From contig WELB01000005.1 in the NCBI GenBank assembly GCA_009602725.1, positions 944,900 to 1,008,899 of the forward strand: a DNA stretch of 64,000 nt. The letters run 5' to 3'. The stretch is from Spirogloea muscicola (taxonomy: Eukaryota > Streptophyta > Zygnematophyceae > Spirogloeales > Spirogloeaceae). Both the position numbers and the translations under genes were made by a program. Below, piece after piece: positions 23,481 to 35,144 of this stretch (positions within the stretch are counted from its first letter, which is position 1; each line of letters starts with the position of its first letter). The notes under the pieces were generated by a model. The model was given only the letters and a program-made list of their open reading frames with translations, searched no databases and was not told where the DNA came from.

Positions 23481-25805
23481 CTATAAGTCCTGAAGAGTGC
23501 TCAACAGGATAGATAAGACAGCTATGACTAACCTGCTCGTCATCTCTCCGCTTGTGCCCTCTTGAAAGCCTGTCGCGATGACAGTCATACGGATCGAGCC
23601 CTCACTACTATCATCAATGACAGCGCCAAATATGACATTCGCGTTTGGGTCCGCCATCTCATAAACAATCTCAGCAGCCTTGTTCAGCTCCAAGAGTGTC
23701 AAGTCCTTCCCACCTGTACCCAGGCAGTGCCCAGAGCTTGTTTGATGGTGAAATATCGTTGCCGACGAAGCGAGCACAGCAGAGCAGCCAATGACATGGG
23801 TCGCACCAAATTACGAAACAAACCTGTGATATTGTATACAACACCGTTTGGCCTAGCTGGAGCTGTCATCAGAAGTGGTGACATGATAGCAGCTCTAGCA
23901 GCTTCTTCGGCCCTGTGCTTGCCAGAACCGATGCCCACTCCGAGCATGGCACTGCCTGCATTCTGCATGACTGCTCTGACATCCGCAAAGTCCACATTTA
24001 CAAGCCCAGGTACCGTGATGATATCAGAGATCCCCTGCACGACAGTCGGCACAGTATTTTCATGATTTTGCCCATCATGACACGAAGGATAGGCTGTGAG
24101 CAAGCTTTCAATCAACACAAAGATGGAAAATTTGCACATTGTTGGAGCCAACATGTGCAGGCATATACAAGCAGAATCACCTGGACTCCCTGTCTGAGGA
24201 CATCATCGGCTAGTCTGAAGGCTTGCTGGATAGGCGTGTCTTGTGAAACCGCAGACATGAGGCGGTCATTGGGAACCACAACCAGAGTGTCCACGGCTGC
24301 CCTCATGGCCTCTACACCCAGCGCTGCCTCCTGCATCCGCTTCCGGCCCTCAAATGAGAATGGCTCTGTGACAATGCCTATTGTAAGAGCCCCGTTGGCT
24401 TTTGCCAGACGAGCCACTGCTGGACCTGCATGAGACATCGTGCACGGAGCGCCTCAGTCTTGACAGGCTAGAACGACCCTAACATTGTGTGACGTAACTT
24501 GTATGGAAACTGCATACAACGATCCAGGTACCCGAGCAGCCATGCAAGACCTGATGCTCTTGGACCAGCAATGTTAAGCAGGCAATGCTGTGCTGCTGGC
24601 AAATCTTAGTCTAGGAGTGTCTTTCTTTACGTCTGAGCCACTGTTCTACCTGCACCAGAGCCTGTCCCACCACCCATGCCAGCGGCCACGAAGACGAGGT
24701 CGGCCCCAGCCACTGCCGCTATCAAGTCATCGAGCGCCTCCCTGGCCCCTTACAAGTTTATCAGAATATAAGTGTGATGCAGCAAATGCTTCCCTCCGCA
24801 GGTATCACACAGTGCTGTACGCTGGCATACTAAGAATGACCGATCTCTGCACACCCTCAGAAGAAGTTTACAAGCAGCAAAAGGAGTAGGTGTGTGCTGG
24901 CGGAACAGCTTATGGAGAAGTTACGAAACATCATTCACAAACTTCACAATGACTGCACGAGTAGCGGAAAGATGGCTGTTGCCGATATGCAAATGAACCA
25001 CGACTTGAGGGTGGGAGCCACAACAAGGAGGCAGTATATTGGCAAGTCAAAATGAACGTCTCAAGCGCAGAGGATATGTAATTCACCTGGCAGCCTCGTC
25101 CCCAACCAAGCTGCTCCCACCTGTGCCTCTGCCACGAGTAGTCTCACGCCCAATCTGCACCTTGTGGGGTGTAAGGCACTGGTTAAGTGCCTGCAGGTCG
25201 GTGTTCACAGCCCAGAACTCTACGCCGGTGAGCTCCGACTTGATCATCTGGTTGACAGCGTTGCAGCCACCTCCTCCAACGCCAAAGACCTTGATGAGCG
25301 CCCTTCCTGTGCACAGGGAGAAACTTACACTCGTTCTGCCGCAAGACAAGAAGCAGTGTCTGGCAGGACGATGGTCCCACGACACAGCCTGCATTGGAGC
25401 CAAGCTGAGCACAAAGGACATCTTTGGGCTGGCTTCTCCCTGTGACTGGCCCCATTAGAAGGGCTGCTTCAATATTAATAGTAATGACGAGAAAGAATGG
25501 CATGAAAAGGCTGCGGGGAAAGGCATGGCGAAAGGGCCAACAACACGGTCCAGGTCGACCAGGATGTACCAATGGAATGAGAGAAGCCTACCTGCCAAGC
25601 TCCCCTCATTTGGAGGCCGCCAGGCCCGGACCTGCGCAGCAGGTGATGAGCGCCCAGCTCCGTCGTCGTCGCGGCAGCCCTCATCAGCTGCAGTACTCGT
25701 AAGCCGAGTACCAGGCTCGGTCGCGGCCACGGGAGCGGCTGCAAGTGCGGCAGCGACGCCAATGTTACGACTGTCAGACGGGAGCGAGATGCACACCTTG
25801 ACACT
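23481..25805 (-). CDS. ftsZ: Plastid division GTPase FtsZ (5' exon unresolved)
   Basis: Minus-strand exons 25805-25592, 25306-25087, 24741-24650, 24425-24181, 24034-23824 and 23713-23481 keep one frame (405 codons with stop). Seen in order: a non-conserved Ala/Thr-rich leader (likely transit peptide), [53 protein letters not shown] (tubulin/FtsZ G-box, GGGTGSG rather than GGGTGTG), [53 protein letters not shown] (T7/synergy loop), [29 protein letters not shown] and [10 protein letters not shown]. It polymerises into the stromal Z ring at the plastid division site. Features of both plant groups occur: TGSG as in FtsZ1, GVEFW and AVSQ-TP as in FtsZ2. I leave the class open. The first exon begins after an acceptor, so the ATG lies further upstream. 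The true C-terminus may differ if a GTTAGT donor near 23535 is used. Confidence 0.88.
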
Positions 25806-26268
25806 CTACAAGGCACAGACTGAGTGGCCTGTGTCAGTCCTCTGAGGCGCCAGCCCTCCCTTAGAATGCAGCAAAGTGGCCACCTCCTCGTCGTCACGAG
25901 TCACGCGACCGCCCTTAATGGAAGGCAGATTGACGGCATCGACTGAACAAAGTAAAGGCTTGCAACGCCGCCACCGGTGACAGCGAGTGATCACCTGCGC
26001 TGGTGTGCAGAGCCTCCGCGATGATGGCGTGGCTGTGCCATGCCGGCAGTCGCGCCCGCCCGGGACGGCGCTGCGGCGCGGCCAAGCGAGCGCCGAGGTG
26101 GCCTGGCAAGGCCCGACTGAGCAGCGTCCACGACAGCGGCAGTGGGAAGGCGCAGCGAGTCAGCTTGACGGACCCTTCATGGGCCACCGCACTCCGCGGC
26201 GCGGCCAGCTGCGCCTGCGGCGGCGGCGGTGGCGGGCGCCGCGAGAGGCCCGCGCCGTGGAGCGCGGA

Positions 26269-26269
26269 N
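26269..26269. other. Single-N junction between ftsZ and the CPBP protease gene
   Basis: One N in a CG-rich stretch upstream of both divergent genes; a possible collapsed gap. The missing first ftsZ exon could have been lost here. Confidence 0.6.
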
Positions 26270-26379
26270 GCGGCTGCGCGGCGCGGCCATGGATGGCCAG
26301 ACGGGACAGGCGTTGCGTGCGGGACGTGACGAATGCGGCTAGGAGAAAGAAATAAAGGAAAACGAAACAGCTCTTCCAA

Positions 26380-26490
26380 TTTAGATGCAGTGGCTGAGAG
26401 AGGGCAGCCCAATGGAGTGTATGCCAATTAGAAATTGGAAGAAAGTGGCTCTGCCAAATGGGGCGAGGGCTGTGAGAAGCCATTTGCCTT
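26380..26490 (-). repeat. Hairpin-tail repeat pieces
   Basis: Reversed tail elements: AACAGCTCTTCCAATTT..., GTGGCTGAGAGAGGGCAGCC, then GTGGCTCTGCCAAATGGGGC and GAGGGCTGTGAGAAGCC. They match the tail motif found near 7150, 33790 and 58150, but with more substitutions. Confidence 0.55.
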
Positions 26491-26675
26491 TCCCAGAGGG
26501 AGTGGGTGTGTGGGGCCGGGGGCGAGACTCTCCGGGAAAAATCCGCGAATCCTTCGTTCCACCCTGCAGTACGTAAAATCTCTCATTCAGCATATTACAT
26601 CGACTGAGCCCCGGCGCCCAGAGGTGACACCAGCTCCGCCTATCTGTATACCAACGAATGCGCGCCCCGCTTTCC

Positions 26676-26679
<4 letters not shown>

Positions 26680-26709
<30 letters not shown>

Positions 26710-26710
26710 A
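26680..26710. repeat. CCG trinucleotide repeat in the presumed 5' UTR or promoter
   Basis: About nine uninterrupted GCC units lie 130 bp upstream of the CPBP protease start codon. Confidence 0.9.
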
Positions 26711-26839
26711 GGCCAGGGCAGCGCGGAGCTAGGTTTCAGGATTTAAGGTTTAGGGAGTAGGGGTCTCCGGCGCCGATTGGCGGCGGCGAGTAGCTGAGGC
26801 TCGCGGGCGACTGACTGGGCGTCGCCCGCCGAGGCCGCC

Positions 26840-28680
26840 ATGGCCTGCGCCGTGAGGGCCGGCAGCCCTCTCCTAGCCGGCTGCGGCAGCGGGGGCCTCA
26901 GGCGACCGTCGCTGCGGTCCTGCTGCGGACGGGCGCCGCTGCCGTCGAGGCGCTGGCCGGAGGCAACGGCGGAGGTCTCCTCGGCATCGGCTCGGGCGGC
27001 CCGGCGCTGTTCGAAGAGCTCCGCCGCATGCGGGCGCAGGGCCGTCGTGGCGGCAGCCAGGCAGCGGAGGCGAGCCCCGCCTGGGCCTCCCGGGCCGTCG
27101 CTGCCGCCGGCACCTCTGCCCACGCCGCCGCCATTGCCGCCGGCGAGCTCGGGCCTGGGCGAGGGAGCACCCCAGCTCGGAGCGGGCAGCGGCGGCTCGT
27201 CGCCTCCGCCACTGTCGACGCCCTCGGCAGGCAGGGCTGATGTCTTCCGGGCCTGTGCTGTCACGTCAGCAGCTCTTGCCGGCGCCGGCGAGCTCGCAAG
27301 GCAGGTCTGGGCCCTGCCGTCGTCTCCAGCGCCGCCTCACCGCTTGGAGCGCAGTTGAACGCTGCACCTGCGTGGCTCTTGGATTGGTTGCTGCAAATGG
27401 TCTTGGGTTTGCTGGTACGGACGAGAACCTGACTGCTATTCCGAACGCCGGTGCTCTGCTGAGGGGGCCGCAGGCATCACACTGGGCGGCAGCGTCGCAT
27501 CTCCCGGTGAACGACTGCACTGCACTCATGCCCTGTGAGGCAGACTCGTCACAACCCTCATTGGGTGGCTGCTTCGAATGGGTTACCTCGCCTCCACCGC
27601 TCTCCTTGGCTGACACAGCGGCGTTCCAATTTCGCAGACAATGGCGAGTTGTGGCACGTTCCAGCGGCTGCAACACTCGCGCTCGGCGTCACCTGCTTAC
27701 GCTTGGTGAACTTGAAGCTCTCGCCTGCATTCGCCCAGGCCTCTGCAACCTCCAACCAGCAGGTGAGCTCGCCATGGTGGCCCAAAAAAGCCAAGGCCCA
27801 AATACAGATGCCTGTGCTGCCAGACCACGATGCAAATGCACCTTGTCGGCAGACAGCCGACTCCTCTCAGCCTCCCCATTGTGTTTTTATACTCGCAACC
27901 AGGTGCTGAGTCTGTTGGAACCTATAGACTACGTCTGGCTGGCGGGGTTCTCGGGTTTTAGCGAGGTAAGTTGCACGGCCTTAAGACAAGTAGGGACCGG
28001 CAGCAGATAGGTCAACTGCTGGTTGTATATCTAGCTCCTCTGACGCAGATCTAATGAGAGTCCTTATTTGCTGGGGCTTGATGTAGTGCGAGCATGCAAG
28101 TGCAATGACTTGCTCGACCATCTTGAGGTCTAGTTAAAGTTGACATTTTCCTTGCCAGGAGCTGCTGTTTCGAGGTGCTCTGCTCCCACTGGTGGCGCCG
28201 GACTGGGCTGGTGCGGCCATATCCGGCGCCGTCTTTGGGGCTCTCCACTTTGGCGGAGGAAGAAATGCTGAGTTTGCCCTCTGGTGCCCAACATAGCTCT
28301 AAGCCACATTCTGTACCCAATGTCTCGATCTCTAGCCCTTGACCAAACGAGCAATCCGCTTTGTATCGTCTGTCGATCCTCCTTGCCCAGGCGTCCTGAT
28401 TCTTGCTGCATTTGTGTACGCTCTCAGTGCAAGGTCTACTTTCACCTTGCCAATCAATATCACTCCTTATGTCAACATACATTGTCCCAAGTTCGAGCTG
28501 ACCAAGCATTGGGTGGCACACTCCCGCAGGGCAAGCTTCATAGGATTTCTTTATGGTGCAGCAGCCCTGGCAACGTCTGACTTGACTGTCCCCATGGTTG
28601 CTCACACTCTTGCCAATCTGGCCGCCGCTGCCCTCTGGAGGCTTCAGAGCAGCTCAACGAAGACACCTCCCATGCTCTAG
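26840..28680 (+). CDS. CPBP (CAAX-type) intramembrane metalloprotease, probably plastid
   Basis: The ATG at 26840 lies in CCGCCATGG context and opens MACAVRAGSPLLAGCGSGGL, a Ser/Arg/Ala-rich transit-like leader. Later exons read WHVPAAATLALGVTC (TM), EPIDYVWLAGFSGFSE, then after an intron ELLFRGALLPLVAPDW, AAISGAVFGALHFGGG, IGFLYGAAALATSDL and VPMVAHTLANLAAAALW, ending TPPML-stop at 28680. The three family motifs are all present: EExxxR (GFSE|ELLFRG, split by an intron between the two Glu codons), FxxxH (FGALHF) and HxxxN/B (HTLAN). In plants most CPBP proteins sit in thylakoid or envelope membranes; the substrate here is unknown. Middle exon borders between 27200 and 27760 are uncertain. Confidence 0.82.
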
Positions 28681-29028
28681 TTCATCACCCCACTGTCATA
28701 TACTCTTGACCCTCTCTCGGACGCTCTAGAGTTGTAGAGCGACATCATATTCTTTCTACATACACATGGCAGGTTATGGCCTTGACAGAATTGCTAAAGC
28801 TTTGGTCAATCACAAGCAGCAAGTGGTTCTGACACATCAAGCATAATAGGCAAGCGCACGTCAGAGCAGTGTGACTTCTCCCTTATGAAGGCTGCAGTTC
28901 AGAAGTTCCAGATTATGCTGAGACGCTTTCAAAGCAATCCAGTCATTGTCTGGTTCCTCGGGTGCAATCTGACCAGATTGCCCATCACTCAGTCAAAGCC
29001 CGGCAAAGCTTCCAACAAAATCACACAC
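28681..29028. other. Convergent 3' region
   Basis: About 350 bp between the stops of the CPBP protease (+) and ABCF4 (-). No gene was seen; it should contain both 3' UTRs. Confidence 0.5.
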
Positions 29029-32000
29029 TTACTCGTCCACCTCCGCAGCGACTTCCTTGATGAGCTCCGCCTTGAACTCCTCGAAGCTGCCAGGGTAGCT
29101 TGTTATCGTCCCATTGTCGACCACCCAAATTTGACTCCGCTCCTCATCTTCGCACACTCTGTAGAAGCATCAAGCATCACTTGCAGACTGTCTCATACTC
29201 TAACACAGCAAGCAGCAAGCAGCCTGGAGCACAAACCCGTCACACTTTACTGTGATCCAGCTTATGCGAGCAGCGCTGAATTTTGTACATCGCCAAAGAT
29301 CTAAATGGAGTCATCACTTTGCTGGGCAGGGCGGGAGCATTCTACCTAGAAATAAGACGGGAGTCGTGGCTGACAAGGACAACACCACCCGTGAACTCAT
29401 CCAACGCGTCAGCCAAGGCATCAATACTCTGCACATAGGCGAGCTCAGTGAGAGCCACGAGATAACAAGCAACTAGTCCCCCACTAATAAGTGAATAAAG
29501 CTTAATGCAGGATATTCCACGTAGCAGCTTAGATTGCTAGCTTCACCTGCATGTCAAGATGATTAGTTGGCTCGTCAAGCAGGAGAATGTGGGGCCGAGC
29601 CATGGAGATGGAGGTGAACACAACGCGCGCCTTCTGGCCCCCAGAAAGCTTGACGATCGGAGTGAGGTGGTTGTGACTGGGCAATCCGAATTTGCCGAGC
29701 TTCGCTCGCACGGCTTCCTGCTTGCTGGGACCCTCCTGGTCAGGGTACAGGCGCAGCAAGTACTGGACCGGCGTCTCGTCGAAGGTCAGGAGGTCGACGA
29801 AATGCTGCCCACAGCGTGCACAGTGCCACGAGTGATGAGAGTGCCAAGGATAATCTGCATGCAGCACCTGGTTGCAATTATTGCACAAATTACTGAACTA
29901 CCAACCTTGATCAAGACACAACCGTATCCACGGTCACAAGAGTGTGTCTTGGTCACCTGTGAGTAACGCCCTATTCTCAGCTTCTGGCTTTGCCGGGACT
30001 CTCCTTCCGTAGGTTGCAAGTCGCCTGCGAGTAGGTTGAGGAGCGTAGACTTCCCCGCACCATTGGGCCCAACGATGGCCACTCGCGTGCCCATGTCAAC
30101 GCCAAGGTCGATGCCTTTGAGGCCAAAGTCGGGCCGCCCAGGATAGGCAAATGCAACGTCCTTGAGCTGGAGGAGCGGTGGTGTAAGCTCTGTCGGCTCT
30201 GGGAAGTGGAATTCCACGCTGCATCAGGGGGCACCCAAGCTTCGAATCACTCAGATGCCCTTTGCTGCACACTGGACCATACGCACCTGACCAAGCCAGA
30301 GCACCCAGGAGATGGCAACTTTGCATCAAGCAATGGCTTGCACCCAGCTATTGACAAAATCTGGCAATGTGTGACTTTGTGTGGCTTTGTGGACACTATG
30401 TATAGGGCGCTATATGCTCACGTCAGTCTAGCAAAGAGGGCAGCAAGATCTTGTACGACCGGCGCTGCTCACCTGTAATCGCGCCACCTGCGAGGGGCCT
30501 CCCTCGGCTCCTCGTCCTCCTCGGCAGCTGCACTCCTGCCTTTTCCCTTGCTCTTTGCCTCCTTAGCCGCGTTGAATTTGGCCCGGTCCTTCACTTTGTC
30601 CTGCACCGCTTTGCTGCCCGACTTCTTCGCAGCCCTCATCTGCTTCTCGTATGTCTCGAATTTCTTATTGTTCTCTCGTCTTTTCTGCTCGTACATGTCC
30701 TCAAACGCCTCAAAATTGCCCTGGTCACGAGGACAACCAATGGCAGAAATTTATGCATCAACATCGCCCTCAGATCATTCCTGCACAGCTCTCCTCATGC
30801 AATCTAGGGGATCTAAGCAATTTGCTTGAGTTGCCCAATGCTCGCCAGAGTGCCTTGGAGAGGTCCTTCCAGTCCAATAGTGGACTTGTCTCCACCTTGT
30901 AAAACTGGAGCTTTTCATCATGGAGGTGAATGATGTCAGTGCAGACAGAGTTGAGGAAGTCTCGGTCATGGGACACAACGATGAGCGTCTTCTTCCAGCG
31001 CATGAGGTACTCCTCCAACCACACAACTGCCCGCAGGTCAAGGTGATTGGTAGGCTCGTCCAGCAGGAGCAGCGTCGGCTGCACATATAGGGCGCGCGCC
31101 AGCGAGATGCGCATCCGCCAGCCTCCGCTGAAGGACTTTGTTGGCCGGGCCTGCAAGAGACAGCGCCATAAAGGACAGTGTGATCTTCATCCTCTCTTTC
31201 ATTCAAGAGTGGAAATTGACTGCCCTAAAAAGGATGGGTGCAATCACATGCAGCTATGACTAGAGAGAGAGCAAGTACTGATGCGGAAAACCCCTGGAAG
31301 TTACCTGCATGTCTTTGCTGAAGCCCAGGCCTGCGAGAATCTTGGAGGCACGGGCCTCGGCGGCCTCAGCGCCAATTTCTCTCATCTGCTCATAGACGGC
31401 GGCAAGCTTCTCGCCGGCGCTCGCTACTTCGGCATCCACTGCCTCTAGCTTACTTCCTACCGGCTCCTTGGCCATGCCATTCCTGTAGTCGCCATCCTCT
31501 TCCTCCTCTGTCTCAGAATTCTGCTCACTTTGATCCTCATGGACATTTGACCGCAGGTTGCCATTGGCACTGCCGCTGACAACAGTGCCACTGCTGCCAC
31601 TAGTAGCGCCATCCGCCCCATTGACGTCCCTCTCAGCGAGCTCCCGCAGCCTGGCCTCCTCAGCCCGCAGCCGCATGAGCTCCTCGTCGGCCGACACGAC
31701 GGCCGCCAGCGCCGCGCAGTCGTCGCCCACGACCTCCTGCTCCACCAGGAGCACGTCAATGTTCCGGGGCACGGGGATCTGGCGCCGCGCCAAGAGCTTC
31801 ATGAGCGTCGACTTGCCCTTGCCGTTGGGGCCCACCAGACCGTACCTTCGCCCGTGCACAATGGTCAGCGACGCGTTCCGGAACAGCTCCTTGCCCCTTG
31901 CTGACACTGAGAAGTTCTCAACCTGCGGCACGCAGAGGACGTGGCACTGTCACGATGAGCAATGTAAGACAACCACCAGAAAGCCCTCAATGACCTCTCG

Positions 32001-32917
32001 AACCTTAAGTATCAGAGACGGCTTCTGTCTGGAGGTCACAGACCAGCAAAGCAGCATTGTTGGCCGACAAAGACACAGTCTCCAGCTTGGTTAAGCCCTC
32101 AGCCCTCAATTGCTGACTTGTGAGCAAGCAAGCATGTCTTAACGTGACTGCGGCTCTCAAACCACTCGCTCGAAGCACTCGCTCAGCACGTCAGCAAGCA
32201 TGCCAGCAGCTCGATGGCCGCCGGGAAGCGGCCTGGCTGCCAGCAGCCACAGCGAGCTAGACCTCCGCACGGACATCGCAGAACGACGGCCAGGAAAGGC
32301 GGCGGGCTCGCCTTGATGTCGCGGGCGCCGCCGGCGCCAGTGGCGGCGGCGCCGTCGGCGTCGTCGGCCTCGAGTGCCGAGGAGCGGGCGCCGAGGACGA
32401 CCGAGAAGGCGCTGGTGTCGTCGTCGCGCAGCGCCTCCTCGCGCGCGGCCTCGTGCGCCTGCGCCGCCGCCTGGTCCTTCTTCTCCCGCTTCCGCAGCTC
32501 TCGCTCCGTCACGACGCCCAGCGCCGCACCTCCGCCGCCGCCGCCGCCGCCGCCACACCCCTGTCGCCTGCACTGTCCGAGTCCGACATCTCCTCGCACT
32601 CGAACTCCACGCCTCCTTCCCCGAACTCCGTGCCCGACGACCCCAGCCGCCCGCCACTGGCAGACGCCAACAGGACCTGCTGCTGCGCGGAGNTTTTTTT
32701 TTTTTTTTTTTTTTTNNNNNNNNNNNNNNNNNNNNNNNNNNNNNNNNNNNNNNNNNNNNNNNNNNNNNNNNTCCGCCGCCGCGGCCGCGCGCGCTGCGCC
32801 GCCCGGCGCGGGCTTCGCCGGGCCGTCGTCCAGCGAGATGCTGGCGACGGTGATGCGCCGCGCCTCCTTCTTGGCCTTGGCCACCGCCGCCGCCGGCGGC
32901 TCGGCCTTGCGCGGCAT
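29029..32917 (-). CDS. ABCF4: ABC-F family ATPase, ABCF4/GCN4 type (exon 1 interrupted by a gap)
   Basis: The ATG at 32917 gives [20 protein letters not shown]. After a gap comes [20 protein letters not shown] and [18 protein letters not shown]1: [38 protein letters not shown] (Walker A), [30 protein letters not shown] (signature), [20 protein letters not shown] (Walker B) and [14 protein letters not shown]. Linker: [20 protein letters not shown] then RRWRDY. ABC2: [94 protein letters not shown] and [11 protein letters not shown], ending KEVAAEVDE-stop at 29029-29031. No transmembrane domain: this is a soluble ribosome-associated ATPase, likely in translation control. The first catalytic domain carries an acidic insert ([10 protein letters not shown]). 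The stop overlaps a GTAAGT donor-like site, but the C-terminus matches plant ABCF4. Confidence 0.93.
32693..32771. other. N, poly-T and N gap inside ABCF4 exon 1
   Basis: One N, then 22 T, then 56 N (32716-32771). In the coding direction the T run would be poly-Lys, but it abuts N on both sides in a GC-rich exon. I read it as a sequencing or gap-fill artefact, not a real Lys tract. Confidence 0.85.
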
Positions 32918-33089
32918 GGCCGGCCCCCGCGGCGGACTCGTGGGGGCTCACTGTGTGCGGCGCTTTTGGCTTGGGCAGTTGTGGGGCCGATGCGACGAGC
33001 GTCTGGAGACGGCACCGAGTGGTTTTACCCATCCGCCGGACGCTTCGGCATGAACGAGGGAGGGAACGCGAGGGGCGCGGCTACGATTG

Positions 33090-34880
33090 TCTGCCTGCAT
33101 TGAGAAGAAGCTGCACTTCCATAAGGGGGCAAGGGCTGTGAAAAGCATAAGTACAAGGACCACCCGGCGGGGTGCAGCACTTCCTGGAGGCTCGGTGCCT
33201 TTGGGTCTTGTGTCCTGCTACCGCATGCGATTGTCTATGTCCCTCCAGCGCTCCCAAGCGCTTGCTTTGCACCGCCGCGCCGGTCGCGCCCTTGCAGCAG
33301 CCTCTGGCTTGCGCAGCGGGGTTGCTCTTCCTCCCCTCAGCTCATCTGACTTCCTACTGCTGACCCGGGGGGTACTAAGAGCGCCCTGTCTGCCTAGCCT
33401 GTGGCTCCGTCAACAACACCTGTATGCATCTGGCTGGCTTTCACAGCCGCTCTTTCAATATCAGCAGCCGCTTCTAGAAAAGCAACAGCTCTTTCCCGAA
33501 CCCTTTGAGATGTGCTCATCCTTGCTGGGCTATCATCCTATCGTTTGCGCTTGTCCGTCTCCCTCCAGCGGTCCATGGCTCACGCCTTGCATCTGCGTGC
33601 TGGCCGTGCTCTCGCTGCGGCCTCCGGCTTTCGTCAGGGGGATAGTTTTCCGGCAGCTAGTCTGTCGGATGTGAGGCTCCTTACTCGTAAGTACTGAGTA
33701 TTCCATCCTCCCCCCTTCAGGCCCCACAGTCGCTGCTTAGCTCGTAGTTTGGCCCCTTCGAACCTTGTCAATTCTTTTCGGGCTGGCTTCTCACAGCCCT
33801 TGCCCCCATTGGGAGACCCACTTCTTTCATCTCTGCAGTGTTTTGTAGTGTAGTCCTTTTTCCGGCTCCTCTTTCTTTGGCTTTGGACATTGTCCATTCT
33901 TTTTTGGGCTGGCTTTGCCAGCCCCTCTTCTCTATGGGAACGCACTTCTCTCGCTGCAAGGGCGCGACCGGAGCGGCGGTGCAAAGCAAGCACTTGGGAG
34001 CGATGGAGGGACATAGACAATCGCATGCGGTAGCAGGACACAAGACCCAAAAGGCACCGAGCCTCCAGGAAGTGCTGCACCCTGTTCCCGGCGCCGCTGG
34101 TCAGCTTGAAAGAGAGAGAAAAGAGAGAGCCACTTTCTCGTCAGCAAGTGCTCACTCGCGGGTGCTGAGCTTCCCTTTGCATCGTCTTGTGTTTTGTAAT
34201 GTTTTGAGGTGTAGTCCTTTTTCGGCACCTCTTTCTTTGGCTTTGGACATTGTCCGTTCTTTTTGGGCTGGCTTTGCCAGCCCCTCTTCTCTATGGACGA
34301 GCACTTTCTTTCTGATCGGACAAGCCAACCCCACAAAGGAAAAAAGAATAAGGTTTGAAGGCGCAGGTGAGCATGAAGAGCAGCAAAAAAGCTCTTCCGG
34401 TTAATGGCAATGACTGTAAGACCAGCCCAGGGTACAAGGTCCAAGCAGGCAGTAAGGATGCCACTGGTTCCGCAACTGGCAGCTCGCTTGAGCGGGAGAC
34501 GAGTGGAGCGGTCTTCCTGGTTATCCATTTGGGAGAGCCAATTCTCTTTGGGCTGGCTTTTCACAGCCATTGCCTTACACTGGAAGAGCAGTTTCTTCTT
34601 CTCACGGCCATTGCCTTACATGGAAAAGCTGTTACTTCCTCGTTGCTGGCGGCCTGCCACACTTATCATTCCTTACTTTGTTCTTGCTCCCTGGGCTAGC
34701 CAATCACAGCCATCGCCTTCTACTGGCAAAGTCTTCCTTCTTGAGATTACAGAGAGTCCCCTTGCTGCCGTCTTGGCACTTAGTACCTTGCTTTCTGCGC
34801 CATCCGGCTCTTTCAGACCTTGTCCATCACGTTGGGCTGGCCTCTCCTAGCCACCAGTCAACTTGGCCGCGCTTTCTTCG
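33090..34880. repeat. Dense cluster of retroelement 3' ends and hairpin tails
   Basis: Parts, left to right. 33105-33145 is a reversed tail (GGGGGCAAGGGCTGTGAAAA). 33170-33385 (+) is a coding end with YRMRLSMSLQRSQALALHRR and ASGLRSG, finishing LLLTRG. 33535-33697 (+) is a coding end with YRLRLSVSLQRSMAHALHLR, ASGFRQGDSF and RLLTRKY-stop, then 3' UTR and tail to 33830. 33890-33935 and 34245-34295 are tails with a perfect 19-nt hairpin. 33953-34083 (-) is an inverted copy of 33170-33299. 34390-34440 and 34525-34640 are divergent tail pieces (TTTCACAGCCATTGCC). 34760-34880 (-) is the 10868-type unit. No complete element is present; this is a nested graveyard of 5'-truncated insertions between ABCF4 and the coiled-coil gene. 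Confidence 0.75.
33906..33924. repeat. Perfect hairpin GGGCTGGC-TTT-GCCAGCCC
   Basis: An 8-bp GC-rich stem with a 3-nt loop, preceded by CATTGTCCATTCTTTTTT and followed by CTCTTCTCTATGG. It recurs exactly at 34265-34283 and, on the other strand, at 58269-58287. Confidence 0.9.
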
Positions 34881-35144
34881 CGTGGTCGCGGCGGCACTGG
34901 CGAGGGGCCTGCCAGCAGCAGCCGGAGCGCAGCCGACGCGGGGCTCGCCCAGCGTCAAGGCCCAGCCACGATCCGTCACATCGCAGATCTGCTCGCCGGC
35001 GCACGTGGTAGCATTCGGCGAAGGGCAAGCCAGCCGTTGGCCGGCGCGTCAACATGACATTCGAAGTTACAAACCAAGAGGCCGTTTTGTGGTGGCCCTG
35101 CACCGTCCCCCCCCCCCACATCGCCAGAGGCCGCGGTGGCGGCC

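Noticed and set aside
25806-26427. ftsZ first exon in the minus-strand ORFs at 25806-25994 or 25915-26427
   Set aside because: Neither joins the 25805 exon with a clear donor, and the second spans the N at 26269; left unassigned.
32694-32715. Poly-Lys stretch in ABCF4
   Set aside because: 22 T between N bases in a GC-rich exon is most likely an assembly artefact, although plant ABCF4 does have a Lys-rich N-terminus.
33090-34880. CRISPR-like or satellite array
   Set aside because: Repeats are irregularly spaced, in both orientations, and linked to retroelement coding ends; the genome is eukaryotic.
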